Shown here piece by piece: positions 32,374 to 45,600 of a stretch of DNA of 64,000 nucleotides. The notes beneath the pieces were generated by a model. The model saw nothing but the letters and a program-made list of their open reading frames with translations, made no database searches and was not told the DNA's origin. Positions within the stretch are counted from its first letter, which is position 1; every line of letters starts with the position of its first letter. Origin of the DNA: Eudorina sp. 2006-703-Eu-15 (Eukaryota > Chlorophyta > Chlorophyceae > Chlamydomonadales > Volvocaceae); NCBI GenBank assembly GCA_003117195.1, contig BDSI01000003.1, positions 682,001 through 746,000 on the forward strand. The letters are read 5' to 3'. Position numbers and translations under genes: made by a program.

Positions 32374-35300
32374 GGAGAGGGCGGGCGCCACCTGTGCGGC
32401 ATTGCGGGTGTCGCCCCTCGTTTGTTCGCTCGCAGGTCCCGCTTGCCGACCCTGACGTCATTTCTCGACCCTGACGGTTATTCTACCAGCCCTGACGGAG
32501 GCTCCCGTCCCTGACGGTGATGTACACCCACGACGGTGATCCCCGTCCCGTCTGACCCATGACCCCGTCCCGCCTGACCCTGAACCCCCGTGACGCCTCA
32601 CACGACACCACAGGCAGAGGGCGCGCATGAGTCGTCTCATGGCCCGGCGGGTGGCGCCAGGAAGGGACCCGCGGGCGGCGCCGCGGCCAGCAACCCGGGA
32701 TCCAGTCGGCAGCACAAGGCCATCTCGTCCGGGGGCAGCACGGGGCACGATGGTCAGGGGACCCACCCGGCGGCGGCGGCGCAGGGCGGTGGCTGCTCGC
32801 CGCACCCGGGGGCGGGACAGCAGCAGCAACAGCACCAGCAGGGGGGCGAGAGTGAGGAAGCTCGGCGCGCTCGGGAGGAGCTCGAGCGGAAGCGAAGGTG
32901 CGGGCGTGTGCGTGTGTGTGCGTGTGTGCTAGGCAGGTAGGACAGGAGTGCGTGGTGTGCGCGACCTCGGTGCAGGTGTATGTGTGTTTTGTTTAACAAG
33001 AAGCCCACCCATATGTATGTATGTATGTATGTATATATGTGTGTGTTCGTGTGTTTTCTCAGGCAGGCAGGTGTGTGTGTGTATTTTCTACGAGTGACTG
33101 GGCCCAGACCCTGTGTGTGTTTGCGGATATGTGTACAACCCATATGTGTATCGATTGGTGCGCGTCGGTCGCCGGGGCAGCAGGCAGCGTATGTATGTTT
33201 GTGTACGCTCCAATTTGAAAATGCATCTATAGACGGTCTGTCAGCGATTCGGTGTGTAACGTGCTGACCTGTGGGACCTCAGGGCCGCGGAGGAGGAGTA
33301 CGAGGCGGCGCTAGAGCAGCGCCGACGGCAGCTCGAGGAGGAGGCGCGCTTGCAGGCGGCCGAGGAGGCCCGGCTCATCGAGCTGGCCCAGGCAGAGAGC
33401 CTGCGTATGGCAACCCCGCCGCCGCAGCCTGAGGCGCCGCCGCTGCAGCCGTCCAACTCCCGGGCCTCCCTTCGCGGGCTGCGGTCGGAGGGCGGCGGCG
33501 GAGGCGAGGCAAACGTCGGGTCGTCGGCCGCACAGAGCCCCGCAGACTACTCGGGACACGATGAGCTGGTTGCGGAGCAAGAGCAGCAGCAACAGCAGCA
33601 TCAGCAGGAGCTGCTCGCTGCGGCGGCAGCGGCGACGGCGGCGGACGAGGCGCCTTCGGCCGGGGACATGGACACCCGACACGGCGCCGCGGAGCTGTTC
33701 GAGGCGTCGCTGCAGGCCGCAGGGATGCCGCCGGGGACGGCCCTACCGGGCGACATGGCGCTCATCCTGGCGCAGCTGGCGGCTGGGGAACAGCACGGTG
33801 CTCCGGCCCAGCAGCAGCAGCAGCAGCAGGCGCCGAAGGAGATGCAGCAGCAACTAGCGCAGCAGCAGCAGCCCCAGCAGCCCCAGCCACTGAACCCGCA
33901 GCCGCATCAGCACCACATGCTGGCCCCTCTCAACGGCCCATCGGCGGGGGCCAGCGGCGGTGTCGGCGGCGGCGGCGGCGGCGGCAACGGGCCGCGTGCC
34001 TCGCTGTCATCCATGGACGAGCAGGTCACGATGTTGCACGGCAGCATGGCGCACGGCGCGGCGCTGGGCATGCGACGGGTCGTGTCGAAGGGGTCGTTCC
34101 TGTCGGACGACTCGAGCATCAGCGGCGTCGGCGGGCCGGCCGCGGGCATGGGCGCCGGCGGCGGCGCGGGTCTCCTCGCCACCGCCCCGAGCACTGGCGG
34201 CATCAGCACCACCACCGCGGGCCTGGGCGGCCTCAGCGGGCTGTCGATGTCGTACAGCGCCGGCACCGGCGGCGGCGGCGGCGCGGCGGCGTCCGGCAAC
34301 AGCTTTGGCACGTTCGCTGGGTCGTTCAGCAACCTGCTGACCGCCGGCGGACCCATGGGTCTGTCCAGCTCCGCGGTCGGGGATGCCCCGCCAGGGCTCC
34401 TTGGGGGCCCGGCAGGTCTTTTGGGGCCGGGGGCGCCGCCGCAATCTGCCGCGGGGCCGCCGCCTGGCCTGATGGGGATGGGAGGCGGTGCGTTTGGCGG
34501 CGTCGGGGGCGGCTTTGGCGCCTCCGGCACACTGTCCGGAGGTTCCGACCCACGGGTCGGGGGCGGTGCTGGTGGCGACGGCAGCGTCTGCAGCGAGAGC
34601 CTCGCCGGCTCGATTGACGGCGCGCAGCTGCCGCCGATCGCCTCGCCGTCCGGCGGCGCCGGCATGGCGGGCGGCTGGCCGAGCAGCGGCCCCGCGTATG
34701 CCGCCGCCGGGCCCGCGGCCTTCATCAATAGCTCCCTGGGTGCGGCCGCCGAAGCGGCCTCAGCCGCCGCCGCAGTGGCGGTGGGCGTGCCTCCGCCGCC
34801 GGGCCTCCACCGCGGGGGCCCCAGCAGCAACTACCTGTCACTCCAGGGAGCACCGCCGCCGGCGCCGCCGGCGAGCCACAACCAGATGAACCAGCCGCCG
34901 CCACAGCCGCAGCCGACGCAGCCGCAACCCGCGTCGATGAGCGGGATGGCGGAGCCCTGGGGCCTGGGTGGGCCTGCGCCCGGCCCCATGCCGCATATGC
35001 CGCCGACGGGTGTCGGAAGCCATGCGGACTTGCACGGCTTGGCAGCGGCAGCGGCGGCGGGCGCCGTCGAGGCGCGAATGAGGATGTCGCACGGGCTGTT
35101 GGGGTCGCAGGGGATGCTGGCGGCGCCGCCGGCGCCGGCCCTGCCGCCGTCGGCGACGGCGCCGTCGCCGACGGCGAGCGAGCGCAGCAGCGTCGGGCCG
35201 CTGCACGACTTCCTGGCGGCGGCGTCGACAGGGGAAGCGTGGGATGTGGCCGAGGAGCCGACCCGTGGGTCGTCACGGCAGCTGTGGATCGGCAACGTGC

Positions 35301-36336
35301 ACGCGGGGCTGTCGCCAGGACACCTGCAGGTATCGATGGGGCCGGGATGGTGGTACGGCAGTTGTGCTTATACCCACGGGTCGTTGTCGCGGTTTTTGTG
35401 CATGCTCCTCCGGGCCTTATCGCGCATATCCACAAGCTTGCATCTTCGTCCTGTTTGTTCCCTCGCACCAACTCGTTAGGTTCCCCGCCACAGGTGCGCT
35501 GCCTTGCCTGATCTTGCCGTACCTTGCCGTACATCGTCCATGCCGGTACCTTGCCGCCGCTGCAGGCGCTCTGCCAGCAGTTCGGTCCCGTTCAGGACGT
35601 CATGATGGCGCCCGGCACCCTCTCCGCGCTGGTCCTCTTCGCCCGACCCGAGGACGCGTCCCGCGCCGCGCACGCACTGCACGGCCGCGAGGTCCCGCAC
35701 GTGTCGTACGAAAACAAACCCATTTTCGTACGGTACTGCGGCACAGGCGGGTCTTCCGCGGGCCAGCACGCTGACGGCGGACTGCAGGCGAGCAGCCCGC
35801 CGCCGTTGCCGCCGCCTGCGCCGTCGGCGGCGGCGCCCGCACCTGCAGGCGTGATGCAACCTCGCGACGGCGGCCTGGGCGGCCTGGGGCTGGGCTCTGG
35901 GATTGAGGCTGCGCTGGCGAGCGCTGGCTTCGGTCCGAACGCCCTCGCCGCCGCCATGCAGGGCCTGTTACCTCCGGATCAGCAGCAGGCACTGCATGCG
36001 GTCCTGCTGCAGGCGTCGGGTGCGGGCGGGCCGGGCGGGGCGGCGCCGGTGACGTTGACGTTGCAGCAGCAGCAGCAGCAGCAGATGCAGCAGCAGCAGA
36101 TGCAGCAGCAGGGTCGCGGCCAGATGCAGGGCCTGCAGGTGCAACCGCAGCTGCAGCGGCCGGTGGTTGGCAGCATGGGGCAGCTGCATAATGCCCACGG
36201 CAGTGTGGGTCACTTGGCCGGTCTGGCAGGCGCGGGAGGCAGCGTCGGCGACTTTGCGGCGCTACAGGCCTCCGTCATGGCGCGCCAGTACGCCGCTGAC
36301 CAACAGTCTCAGCACCAGCAGCACATGCAGCAACAA

Positions 36337-36383
<47 letters not shown>

Positions 36384-39300
36384 CCACCTGCAGCACCAGC
36401 AGTCCTTTGGGCAAGGCGGCAGAGGGCGCAGCAGTGGCGGTGCGCCGTACGGCGTGTCGGACGACGTTGACGGTGCCGGCGGGGTTCTCAGCACCGCCGT
36501 CAGCGGCGGCGGCGCCGCCGGCAGTAGCACGGGCGGCGGCGGCGCCAGCACCAGCGGGGAGCTCGAGGGCGCGGGTGCGGACGGGGACGCGGCGGTGGAT
36601 GTGCCGGAGGGGAAACCCAGTCGGCACCTGTGGCTGGGGAACATACCGCTCAAGCCCAACAAGCTCGCTATGGAGCTGCTCTTCGCGTGAGTGGGGAAAG
36701 GTCTGGAGCGGGGGCCCATGGGTCATGCGGCCGGGCGGGTGGTGGCTGGTGGGTGAGCGTCGACAGTCCGGGCGACGTCGAACTGCTCGCACTTGTCGAA
36801 CTCGCTCGGCGAAGGGTGGGACCCGGGCGGGCGGCACGGCGAGGGGTGTTGGCGGCAGCGCGGCACGATGCCGTATGTAACCTGTACGGCGCCAGGGGCT
36901 GCATACCCCCGCGGTGGTTCCTTTTGGTCGTGGTGGACTGGTGGTGGTGATGGACGACTGGTAGTGGTGGTGGTGTGGTTGGTGGGGTGTGGTTGGCGCG
37001 TCGCCTCGCTTTTGCGGATGCGTCTGGTGGCTTCCTTCGTGTCGCGCATGTGGTGCGCAATGTTAACTGTCAACTGTCAACCGTCGACCGCCACACCGCT
37101 GCTTCTTGACCCGCAGGCGCTTCGGGCCGCTGGAGTCGGTCCGCGTCTTCCCGGGCAAGACGTTCGCGTTTGTGAACTATCTGGCACCGCAGGTATACGA
37201 TGAAGGAGGGTGGTCCGGGGTCTGGGGAGTCCCGCGGGCAGTGGCTGATGGGCAGTGGCTGTCGGGGACCCAGGCCTGCGCCCACTGCCCTTCGTCCCGG
37301 GACCCTTGACGGCGGGCGTTAGTAAAAGAAATGGGCTGCCAGCAGCGCAGCCGAGCTGCACCGTCCGATTGACTGAAGGGCAGAGGATTGCGCGGATGGA
37401 TGGGCGGGGAAGCCGGGACTCATTGAAGGGAAGCACGCATCAACCTAGGTCCTCAATCCTGCTGCCGCGACGTCGCCTCCCCGGACCGTCGCTCTGGCAG
37501 CAGCGCAGTCTGAAAAAGTCTACCATTCTCCTGTATCCCCTCCCCGGACCCTTTGCCCCTGCGACTACCGTGCTACCTACGCTGGCCAGCGTGCGTACCA
37601 CCGCCCTGCGCCGCATCGGAGTTACATGTGCAGATTCCCATGGCGTCGATTCGTACCCCGTCGTACGATTGCTCAATATCTCTCGGGTAGTATTAATTAA
37701 TTATCACCTTGCATGGCCACCGGTCTGTGTCCGGTCTGTGTCCGGCGGGGTTCCCCTCTTGAGTGCTGCCTCCCCTCCTCTTTACCAATTTCCTATACCC
37801 CTCCTGCCCCCCTCCTGCCGTTCCCCCCTGGCGCAGCACGCCGTGTCGGCCAAGATGGCGCTGGACGGGCAGCCCGCGCCGTCCGTGACCGGCAGCAAGC
37901 CCATGGTGATCCGGTACCAGAAGGACACCTCCACGGTGCCGGCCAACCTGGGCATGGCGGGTGGGAAGTCCATGAGCAGGTGGGTGGGGTGGCTGGCTGG
38001 GTGGGTGCGAAGGGGGCGAGCTGCGAGGATTGGGGGGCTGGGGGGGCGGGGGGAGGTGCGTGCGCACCCGCCCTGAACCCGGTGGCGTAGCGACTGCGAC
38101 CGGGGAAGAGTCGAGGGCTGCTGCGGTGGTAGTGGCGGTGTGCAGCGGCCGCTACGTTGCTACGGCCGTATGCAAAGCGGCGCCGGAGGGGTCTTTTGAG
38201 TGGGGGTTTTGAGTGGCGGCAGAGGGGACTTGCATGCTGTGCTGTACCCTGTGCTGCGCGGCATGCGGCGCGCGCTGCGTGTGTGTGACGCGCCCCCAAC
38301 CCCAAACCCGTAACCCTTCCATGTCCCATCGCCCTCCCTCGGCCGGGCAGGTCGAGCTCGACTCAGAACCTGACGGGCCTCACCGCCGCGGCCTCGCTGG
38401 CTCGACTGCTGGATGACGACCTACCGCCCGAGCCGGCCGTCAACCTGTCCAACAAGCTCAACCCCAACAACATCCACTACGACAGGGAGCTGGCGGCCAG
38501 GTGGGGTTGCGGGGTGCGGCGCGGCGGGGCTGTCTGTTGAGTTTCTTGTCCGAGTGTGGCCGCGGGGGCGCATCGGCATCATCTTCTTTCGGGCGTTTTG
38601 CGGGGCTGTGGCTCGTTGGGATTGGCAAAGGGCGGCATGCCTGTGGGTATGCAACTGGCCTGGAGGAGCCTGGGGTTGGGAGCCGTTTGGGTGTCGTTCT
38701 CTGTTTTCGCTGGCCTGTTCTCCTCGTCCCTGGCCCTTCTTTACGTTCACAATTGCATGCACACCTTCGCTGTTGGGGCATGACTTCCCCCCCGTTTGGG
38801 GCTTGTCTCGCGTTATCCCAGCAGTCGGGCCAGTTGAGGCCGCGGCCGCGACGGTGTGGCGCGGCGACGACGTCCATCTCTCGTGTGAATGCGGCCCTGC
38901 GCAACTCATCGTATTGCCCCTCTGTCCGTACGTGCGCCTGCGGCCCCCGAGGCCCCCCTCGCCCCCGAACCGTGCCTGATCCCAAAACCCTAACAACCTG
39001 AGACCCCATCCGACCCGTCCCCTCACAGGTACAAGCGCATGAGCAAGGCCGAGAAGGAAGCCCTCTGGGCACAGGACCGAGCCATGCAAGCCCTGGGCGC
39101 CAACGCCGCGGCCGCGGCGGCGGCCGTCAACGTCAGCGCCGCCGGCATCGCGGGCCTGCTGGACCCCAACGCGGCCGCCGCCCGACTGCTGGCGCAGGCG
39201 GGGCTCGGTAACCTGGCGGCGGGGCTGGGCGGCGCCGCCGGCAGCGATTTCCTGATCCCGAGAGTCATGTCGACGGGGGCGTTGGACTACCTGGCCGCCA

Positions 39301-39989
39301 ACAGCGGCTCCGCTGGCAGCAGCGCCGCCGCGGCGGCGGCCGTCGGTGGCGGCGGCGGCGGCCACGGCGGGCTCTTCCGAGTTAACACGACGCAGAGTCT
39401 GCTCGGGATGCAGCAGGCAGCGAATGCGGCGATGCTGCTGCCGCAGATGAATGCCGCGGCGGCGGCCGGGGGGTTGCAGGGGCTGCTGGGGCAGCATGGA
39501 GCGGCCGCGGCGGCGGCGGCCGCGGCGGCCGCCGCGGCCGCGGGCGCGGGCCTCGACGGCGCGGCGGCGGCGCAGGCGCTGCAGCAGCAGCTGCAGGCCG
39601 CGCAGCAGCAAGCCGCTCTGCAACACCAGCTGCAGCAACAAGCCGTGCTACAGCAGCAGCTGCAGCAGCTGGCTGCAGCAGGCGGCGGCGGCGGCGGGCA
39701 AGCGCTGCTGAACAATCTCGCGATGACGCAGGCGCTGGCGAACCTGGCGCTTGGGCCAGGCGCGGCGGGCCCGGCCGCGGCGGCGGCGCCAGCGCCGGCG
39801 CAGGGCGCCGCAGCATTGCGCGGCGCCGCGGCGGCGGCCGGCGCCGGCGCGGCTGGAGGTCTGGACTGGGCGTCGATGCAGGCCGCATTGGCGGGCCTGA
39901 GCCTGGGTGGGGGCGGGGTAGCTCCAGGAGCGGCGGCCTCTGTGCCCGGCGGCCCACAGGCCAGCGCAGCACTAGCTGCTCTGCTGCAG

Positions 39990-40025
<36 letters not shown>

Positions 40026-41447
40026 GTGAGCTCGCAGGCGGCTGCGGCCGCTGCCGCGCAGCAGCACCAGCACCAGCAGCAACACCAGCACCAGCAGCGA
40101 ATGCAGCAGCAGCAACAACTGGCAGCGGCGGCCGCTGCGGGTCTAGGCGGCGGCAGCAACAGCGCGGCGATCGCAGCCGCGGTCGTCAACGCATTCAATG
40201 CCGCCGGCGACAGCGGTGGAACACCCGGCGGCGCAGGTCCGGCTGGCGGCGGCGGCGGCGGCGCCGCAGCCGGCGGCCTCGCTGCCCAGAAGCGCGGCGC
40301 CGGGCATCCTACCCACGGCCGACCCTTGGGCCCCGTGGGGCCTCAGCCCGGTCTCAATCCCGGTATGGCCGCGGCCGGCCTGAACCCACTGATGGACCCC
40401 GCGGCCGCGGCGGCGCTGGTTGGCGGCCTGCCGGGACTTGCCGGGGGCGCTGGGGCGGGGCCGGCGCTGCAGCCCGGCGCGGCCGCAGCCGCCGCGGCGG
40501 CGGCGGCGGCCGCCGCCGCGGCGGCGGGAGGTATGGTGGCTGCGCCCGGCGGGATGGTGCGACCGCCGAGCACCTTCAAGCAGGTTCCTCACAGCTTCCT
40601 GTGCCCGCTGACGCGGCAGCTGATGTCGGACCCGGTGGTGGCGGCCGATGGTGGGTCTATTATTATTAAGGATGTGGGTCTGGAGGGGCCCTGCACACCG
40701 GCTGGCTTTGTGCAGAGACCCGGCGCGGAGTTGTGGTGACTTAATGGCGGAACGTTAGCGTTCCGGCACGCCGCTCACAGCGTGTTGGCCACGTACCGCT
40801 CTGGGGTTGGGGGTACACTTCTCGTGTAGCTCGGGTACACGCGACCCTGGGAGGAGTGTGCATGGAACGGGATGAGGACCTGACATGCCTTGTGTGCCTG
40901 CTTCCTCAAACCAAGCATCAAGGGGAGCCGAGGCGGGTATATGTGTGCCTCCTTCCCCAAATCAAGCATCAAGGGGGGCGAGGAAGGTAGAAAAGAAGAG
41001 GAAACCCAAACCCAGAAGCGAACCCGGGCACACCCAGGGTGCTGAGGAGGGGAGCCAAGGAAGGTTGCCGGCTGCGGGAAGGAGGGCAGCATCTTGCATC
41101 TTTCGCCCATCTGGACGTGCCTCCCACCATCTCCCACAATCGCCCACAATCGCCCACAATCGCCCACAATCGCCCACAATCGCCCACAATCGCCCACAAT
41201 CGCCCAGCTGCAAACATCCGCAAATTCCATCGTCGCGCACACCCACCCAACCGCAACCCTGAACCGCAACCCCGCCCGCGATCCCGCAGGCATCACCTAC
41301 AACCGTCCCGCCATAGCGGACTGGCTTCGGCAGCACGACGCCTCCCCCGTGACCCGCCAGCCGCTGGCCAATAAGATGCTCACACCCAACGTGGCCCTTC
41401 GCAACGCCATCATCACCGAGCTGGGCTTTGCGCCCGGTCCCGCGTGA
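27744..41447 (+). CDS. Giant ARM/ankyrin, double-RRM, U-box protein
   Basis: Sixteen exons close exactly to 2620 codons plus stop: 27744-27992, 28309-28383, 28584-28720, 29053-29321, 29534-29684, 30232-30418, 30623-31750, 32199-32264, 32614-32897, 33283-35329, 35566-36686, 37117-37192, 37837-37979, 38351-38500, 39029-40650, 41290-41447. Seen in order: helical armadillo/HEAT-like segments (about 1-650; VQVAACAAVEALGQ, VARAAVWSLGRLASHAL); an ankyrin-like pair (about 655-732; DGCGALHFLAAAGVAPLL); a charged coiled coil; a long Gln/Gly/Ala-rich linker; RRM1 (about 1511-1590; RNP2 LWIGNV, degenerate RNP1 SALVLFA); RRM2 (about 1880-1965; RNP2 LWLGNI, RNP1 KTFAFVNY), both closest to the SPEN/FPA style; poly-Ala; and a C-terminal U-box (about 2541-2610; HSFLCPLTRQLMSDPVV, ITYNRPAIADWL, SPVTRQPL, PNVALRNAI). 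U-boxes recruit E2 enzymes, so an RNA-directed ubiquitin ligase is the natural inference. It is not shown. Confidence 0.92.
32265..32371 (+). repeat. (GT)n microsatellite at a 5' splice site
   Basis: The donor GTATGT of intron 8 of the U-box gene runs directly into about 50 GT units ending near 32371. Confidence 0.97.
32991..33010 (+). repeat. Short dispersed repeat (GTTTAA..AGAAGCCCACCC)
   Basis: Second copy of the element at 15042, in intron 9 of the U-box gene, followed by (TATG)n and GT-rich sequence. Confidence 0.6.
36318..36402 (+). repeat. CAG repeat encoding polyglutamine
   Basis: A CAG/CAC/CAA run inside exon 11 of the U-box gene encodes a Gln/His tract of about 25 residues with a pure core of about 12 CAG codons. 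Similar tracts occur at about 36064-36111 and 39995-40025. Confidence 0.9.
37494..37540 (+). repeat. Intronic repeat family B copy
   Basis: Starts CTGGCAGCAGCGCAG, then GTCTACCA, then TCCTGTATCCCC, in the sense orientation of intron 12 of the U-box gene. A partial second copy (TTTACCAATTTCCTATACCC) lies at 37782-37801 in the same intron. Confidence 0.8.
41019..41040 (-). repeat. Intronic repeat family A copy (inverted)
   Basis: GAACCCGGGCACACCCAGGGT in intron 15 of the U-box gene is the reverse complement of the family A core. It is the only copy antisense to its host gene. Confidence 0.7.
41131..41206 (+). repeat. 10-bp tandem repeat (CGCCCACAAT)n
   Basis: Seven and a half copies of the decamer, nearly perfect, in intron 15 of the U-box gene, about 80 bases before the acceptor of the exon that completes the U-box. 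Confidence 0.97.
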
Positions 41448-42584
41448 GCACAAGACGTTGAACATCTGTGTTGCTAAGTTGCCGGGGGAGAGCCCGAGCC
41501 CTGGCCGCGAACCCGCCTGCTGGCGCCTGCGGCTGCGTCCGGTTTGAGGCCGGGACCGGGGGGATGCCGCGTTCCCGCGGTGTTGTGTGCAGAGCTTGGT
41601 GAGACGAGAGACGGAGCGGGGGCGGAGAGGCAGGGGGACAGAGAGGGAGGCGCGCGCAGGCGCGGTTGCTACCGTTGCACGCTCCGGGAGAGAGTGAGCC
41701 TTCGCCAAGCTGGGCCGGTTGTTCGCTCGGCGCCTGTTGTCTGGGGGACGGTGAAACACAAGACGACGTGCAGCGACGCGGCGAGGGCTCCGAGCTGGGG
41801 CCCGCGTCGCGGCCGCTGGGCCGCTCTGCACCAGGCGAGGGACTCTGCACGGTGCTGCGGCGCGCAGAGGCTTTGGCGTTGCGCCGGTTGCGTTTTGGAG
41901 GGGATAGAATCAAGGCAGATAAAGATAAAAGCCCTCACGGTCTCCGGGGAGCTCGGGTAGTGGGCGGATGTGGACGTTCGGGTGCGCGATTCGGGAAGCC
42001 ATGTTTGGCCGGGCGGGCGTCGTAGCGTGCCACCTATTCCTGGCTATGTATCTTTCGCCCGCACCGCCTGCCCTCCACCCTGGGGGACATGCCTGTGTGC
42101 TCCCGAACGCATCGCTGCGCGTTCGAGCGGGATCCAGGGTTTGCGTTGTCTTGATGCGGGTAGGGTGTGTCAGCGGAATGGAAATATTCATTTCGTTGGG
42201 TGAGAGCGTGTGTGTGCGTGTGTGGTCATAGCGCGGAAACATGGTGTGTGTATAGGTGCGTCTCTGTCTATTGGTGTGTGTCTTGTGTCTGTGTCTTCAC
42301 GGCCGTCGTCTTTTTTGTTTGAGGGGGGCCGGAGCGGACGGGCGATGTGGTCAAGGAAAACCACACGTTGGCCAGAGCATGTTTGGGGTACGACGAGTAC
42401 GACAACCTGCCCAGTCAGCGCGATGTTGCTGTGGGATCTCCAGGGTTGTTTGCAAAGCGCGCCGCGCGGAATAATAATTAAGAGAATACGACGTCCCGGG
42501 CCCCCCCACGCTTTGCGCGAGAGCTGTGTGCTTGTGTGAGGAGCCCGCCCGATTGTGTTTAGATAAGAGACCCGCCGAATGTGT

Positions 42585-42615
<31 letters not shown>

Positions 42616-45600
42616 CGCGCATGGGGCTTGGCCGGCGTTTTCCGGCAACGGAAAGGCCGCCGCGGCGCTGTTGGTTATGGCTCAGGCGCCGAGGCGGCGG
42701 AGAGCGCTCATCATTTGCCGCAGGCAACCCACCGCCCCCGGGTGACATCGAGATGATGAAAGGCGCCGCCGCCACCACAGTTTGACCTTTGCAGCCATGC
42801 CAACACGGCCGGCGGCGCGCCTTCCCCAGCAGTCGTCGTACGTCCGGATGGGCGGTTGCCCCGCGCGGCGGGCTCTCACTCAGCGACCCCAGGTGCTCCA
42901 GGGGGCCCGTCCGGTGTCCGTGGACATATGGAAAGGATGGACGTTTGCGGATGCCATCAGGCGGGCGGGCAGACGCGGGACATGGTGTGGATGTGGCGGA
43001 CAGCATTGACCCGGAAGTGCGTCAATGGTTTTGGGGGATGTGGGCCTGTTCCAGGAACGATGCAACAAGAGGTTCTACGGCGGCGTTGGCGGCAGCGTCG
43101 AGGATGGACGGCATTCGACGGCCGGTTGCTGAAGGATGCTTTCGCTTCCGCTTCCGCCGTGACGCTGAGGGGGGCATCGCGGATGGATCTTGGAGGTTCA
43201 AGTGGCGCAGTACCGACCCGTGGGTCTGCGGGCACCGGGTTGTGGTGGTTGTTGGGAGGGGATGCTGGTGCCGTGGTGCGTGCGTTCTCCGCACCCAACT
43301 CGCTGCGCAATGTTTGTTGGGGCGGGGGGAGAGAGAGATTGGCGGGCGGGCACTTGCAGCGAGGCGATCACACAGGCGGTTGTGCCTCTGGGCGGTTGTG
43401 CGCGGTGGTGACGAGCGGGCCAAGCCGCCGCCGCGGCGACCGCCGCGACTGAGTCACTCGACAACGTTTTGGCAGGAGGAGCAGGAGCAGACCCTGGCAA
43501 GCCCTGCAGGGCAGGGCAAACTTGGGGAGATGGCTGTGAGGATGCGGACGGAAAGGTCGGCTGCAGGGCCGTGTTGGCGCGCCAGGCAGCGGAGTGAATC
43601 CGCTTTTTTCCCATTTTTCGGGTTCCTCTCAGCTCAGCTGGTTTAGCTCTCAGCTGGTTTTGAATGGCGCCATTCGGTCGGCCGAGCCGTGCCTTGGGGC
43701 GGGGACGTGTGCCGTGCTGCCGTCGGTCCGGGAGGGCCGCCGACGTGTCACGTCTTGGTGTGGCGGTGGGCGCGGCCGGGTGTCGTTCGCTCACGTGGAA
43801 GCTATGTGCGAATGAGAGCGGGGACGCGGACCCGAGGGGGTCGCCCACGGCGTACGGTAATGTCCTTTGCTGGCCCGACTCCCCGTAGGAGATGACGCCT
43901 CCAGAAGGGCCCTACCTTTCCCCGTACCTTACCCTGGAGCGCGTGATTTTCGCCGAACCAAGTTTTCCGCCTCCTCTCCATCCCAGTTTTTGCGTCGGAT
44001 TATAGTAAGGGGCCGGCACGTTTGGGGCACAGGCTCTACTACGGTACTTGCCCTGGGTTGAAGCCCCGGCGCCGCCCGGCTCAGCCGACAGTGTGGTCAG
44101 GGCGCCTCGCTGGGCCCAGCCTGGCCCCGTGGAGCCCCCCGCGGAGCCTACCGTCCTTGCCACCCAATGTGCGATGTCGTCCAGCTTTCCGCCGCCGCTG
44201 ATACCCAGCCCACCTTGGGTTGGCGACGGGGCGATGGCGGGGAGCACGAAGCGGCGGCCGGACGTTCGCGGCGGTCGGGACGCACCGATTGTTGTACGGT
44301 ATCAAGGGGATAAGTCCAGACGGCACTGTGTCGCACCGCTTCGTGCAGCTTCTTAAGCTGGTGCCGTCGGTGTATCTACCAACCCTATTATCATATGGGG
44401 TGATGTCCAGAATATCCGTTTGTTGTACACCCTGTATATGGCCCTGGGCAGGGCCCTATGGGCAGCAGCAGGCTTACGGCAGGAAGCAGCGGAGGGCGCA
44501 GCGGACAATTATACGAGTCCACAGGAGCCCTCATTCGAAGTGAACGCTGCCTGGCAGTCTTACGGATGCGAATTGCTGCAGTGAAAGCCGGGGGATGAGG
44601 CGAACATGTGCCGTGTGTCAGGTGTAGTGGAGGCGGCACGGAAGGGCACGGGGGCGCGGGCGACGAGCGTCTTACCCACCGCTGCGCGGCAGCCCGTTTC
44701 CTGGAGCGAGCGCGCTGCCGGGGCACCTGATCTGATCGTGATGTAAGTCGCTTCGAGATGTGAAGAGGTTTTGTGTGTGTGAGAGGGGGAGAGAGGGTTG
44801 CGGAGATCGCCGCACCACGGGGACACGCCGCGGTTTGTTCGGCCATCACCGGGAGGAGCCCCTGGGAATACCAGTCGTACCCAGTCGTACATGCTGGGAC
44901 GAGCACGCACGGGCCTACGATGTGGGCGGGGTGCATGGGGGCCCACCGTGTCGGTGTCCGGGGCTCAGCTCGCTATCGCTGTGTGAGACCGAAGTTCCAG
45001 CGTGTCGACCGGACGGCCCTCGCCAGCAGCCGCTGACCTGCCTCCCTGAGCCACATCTGCATGGCGGGGAACTCAGCTGCCGCACGCCCCGCCATATCTC
45101 CCTCTCCCTGGAGCTTTCGTGCGCACCAGGAAGGGCAGTGCGTCTATGACCCTTCCCCAAAGCCCCTGGGTCAGAACACAGGAGACAGAACCCATGCAGT
45201 CAGCCGTCTCCATTGCAGGCGTCCGAAGTTGGTTGCCATGAACTCAGCGACCGGTACGGGCCGTCCTCTCGCAAACGCGCCCTCCACAGCGGGTGCCCCA
45301 TCCCTCCCTCCCTCCCGGGACAAGAAGGCTCACCGCGGGCTCAGAAGGTTCCGGCCCGGTGCTGTTCCACCGTAACAGTGTTTCAACGTGCCTTCCGCCA
45401 CCCGTGATTACGAGCACATATCAGGAGCTAGCGTTTCATCAGGATAATTCGTGCCGGTAAGGAACGACCTGGCCGAATGTCCGCGGCTGGTCCTGGAGTA
45501 AGAGCGTTTAATCGGATTCCCCGCGTCGGCCCCTGAGCCGTTGTCCCTAGGCTTGCTTCGGGGCACCTGACAATCAACAGGTCAGCTGCCGCAGCCGCTG

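Noticed and set aside
31846..32461. His/Thr-repeat and Cys/Val-repeat frames
   Set aside because: They are translations of the (GT)n microsatellite in intron 8 of the U-box gene.
33907..34830. Pro/Ala-rich 307-codon minus frame
   Set aside because: It is the shadow of exon 10 of the U-box gene, which is supported by phase and domains.
39287..40198. Ala/Cys-rich 303-codon minus frame
   Set aside because: It is the shadow of the poly-Ala/poly-Gln exon 15 on the plus strand.
43198..43848. 216-codon minus frame in the 41.4-46.6 kb gap
   Set aside because: It has a low-complexity Pro/Ser/Ala composition typical of chance frames in GC-rich DNA, with no domain or splice support.
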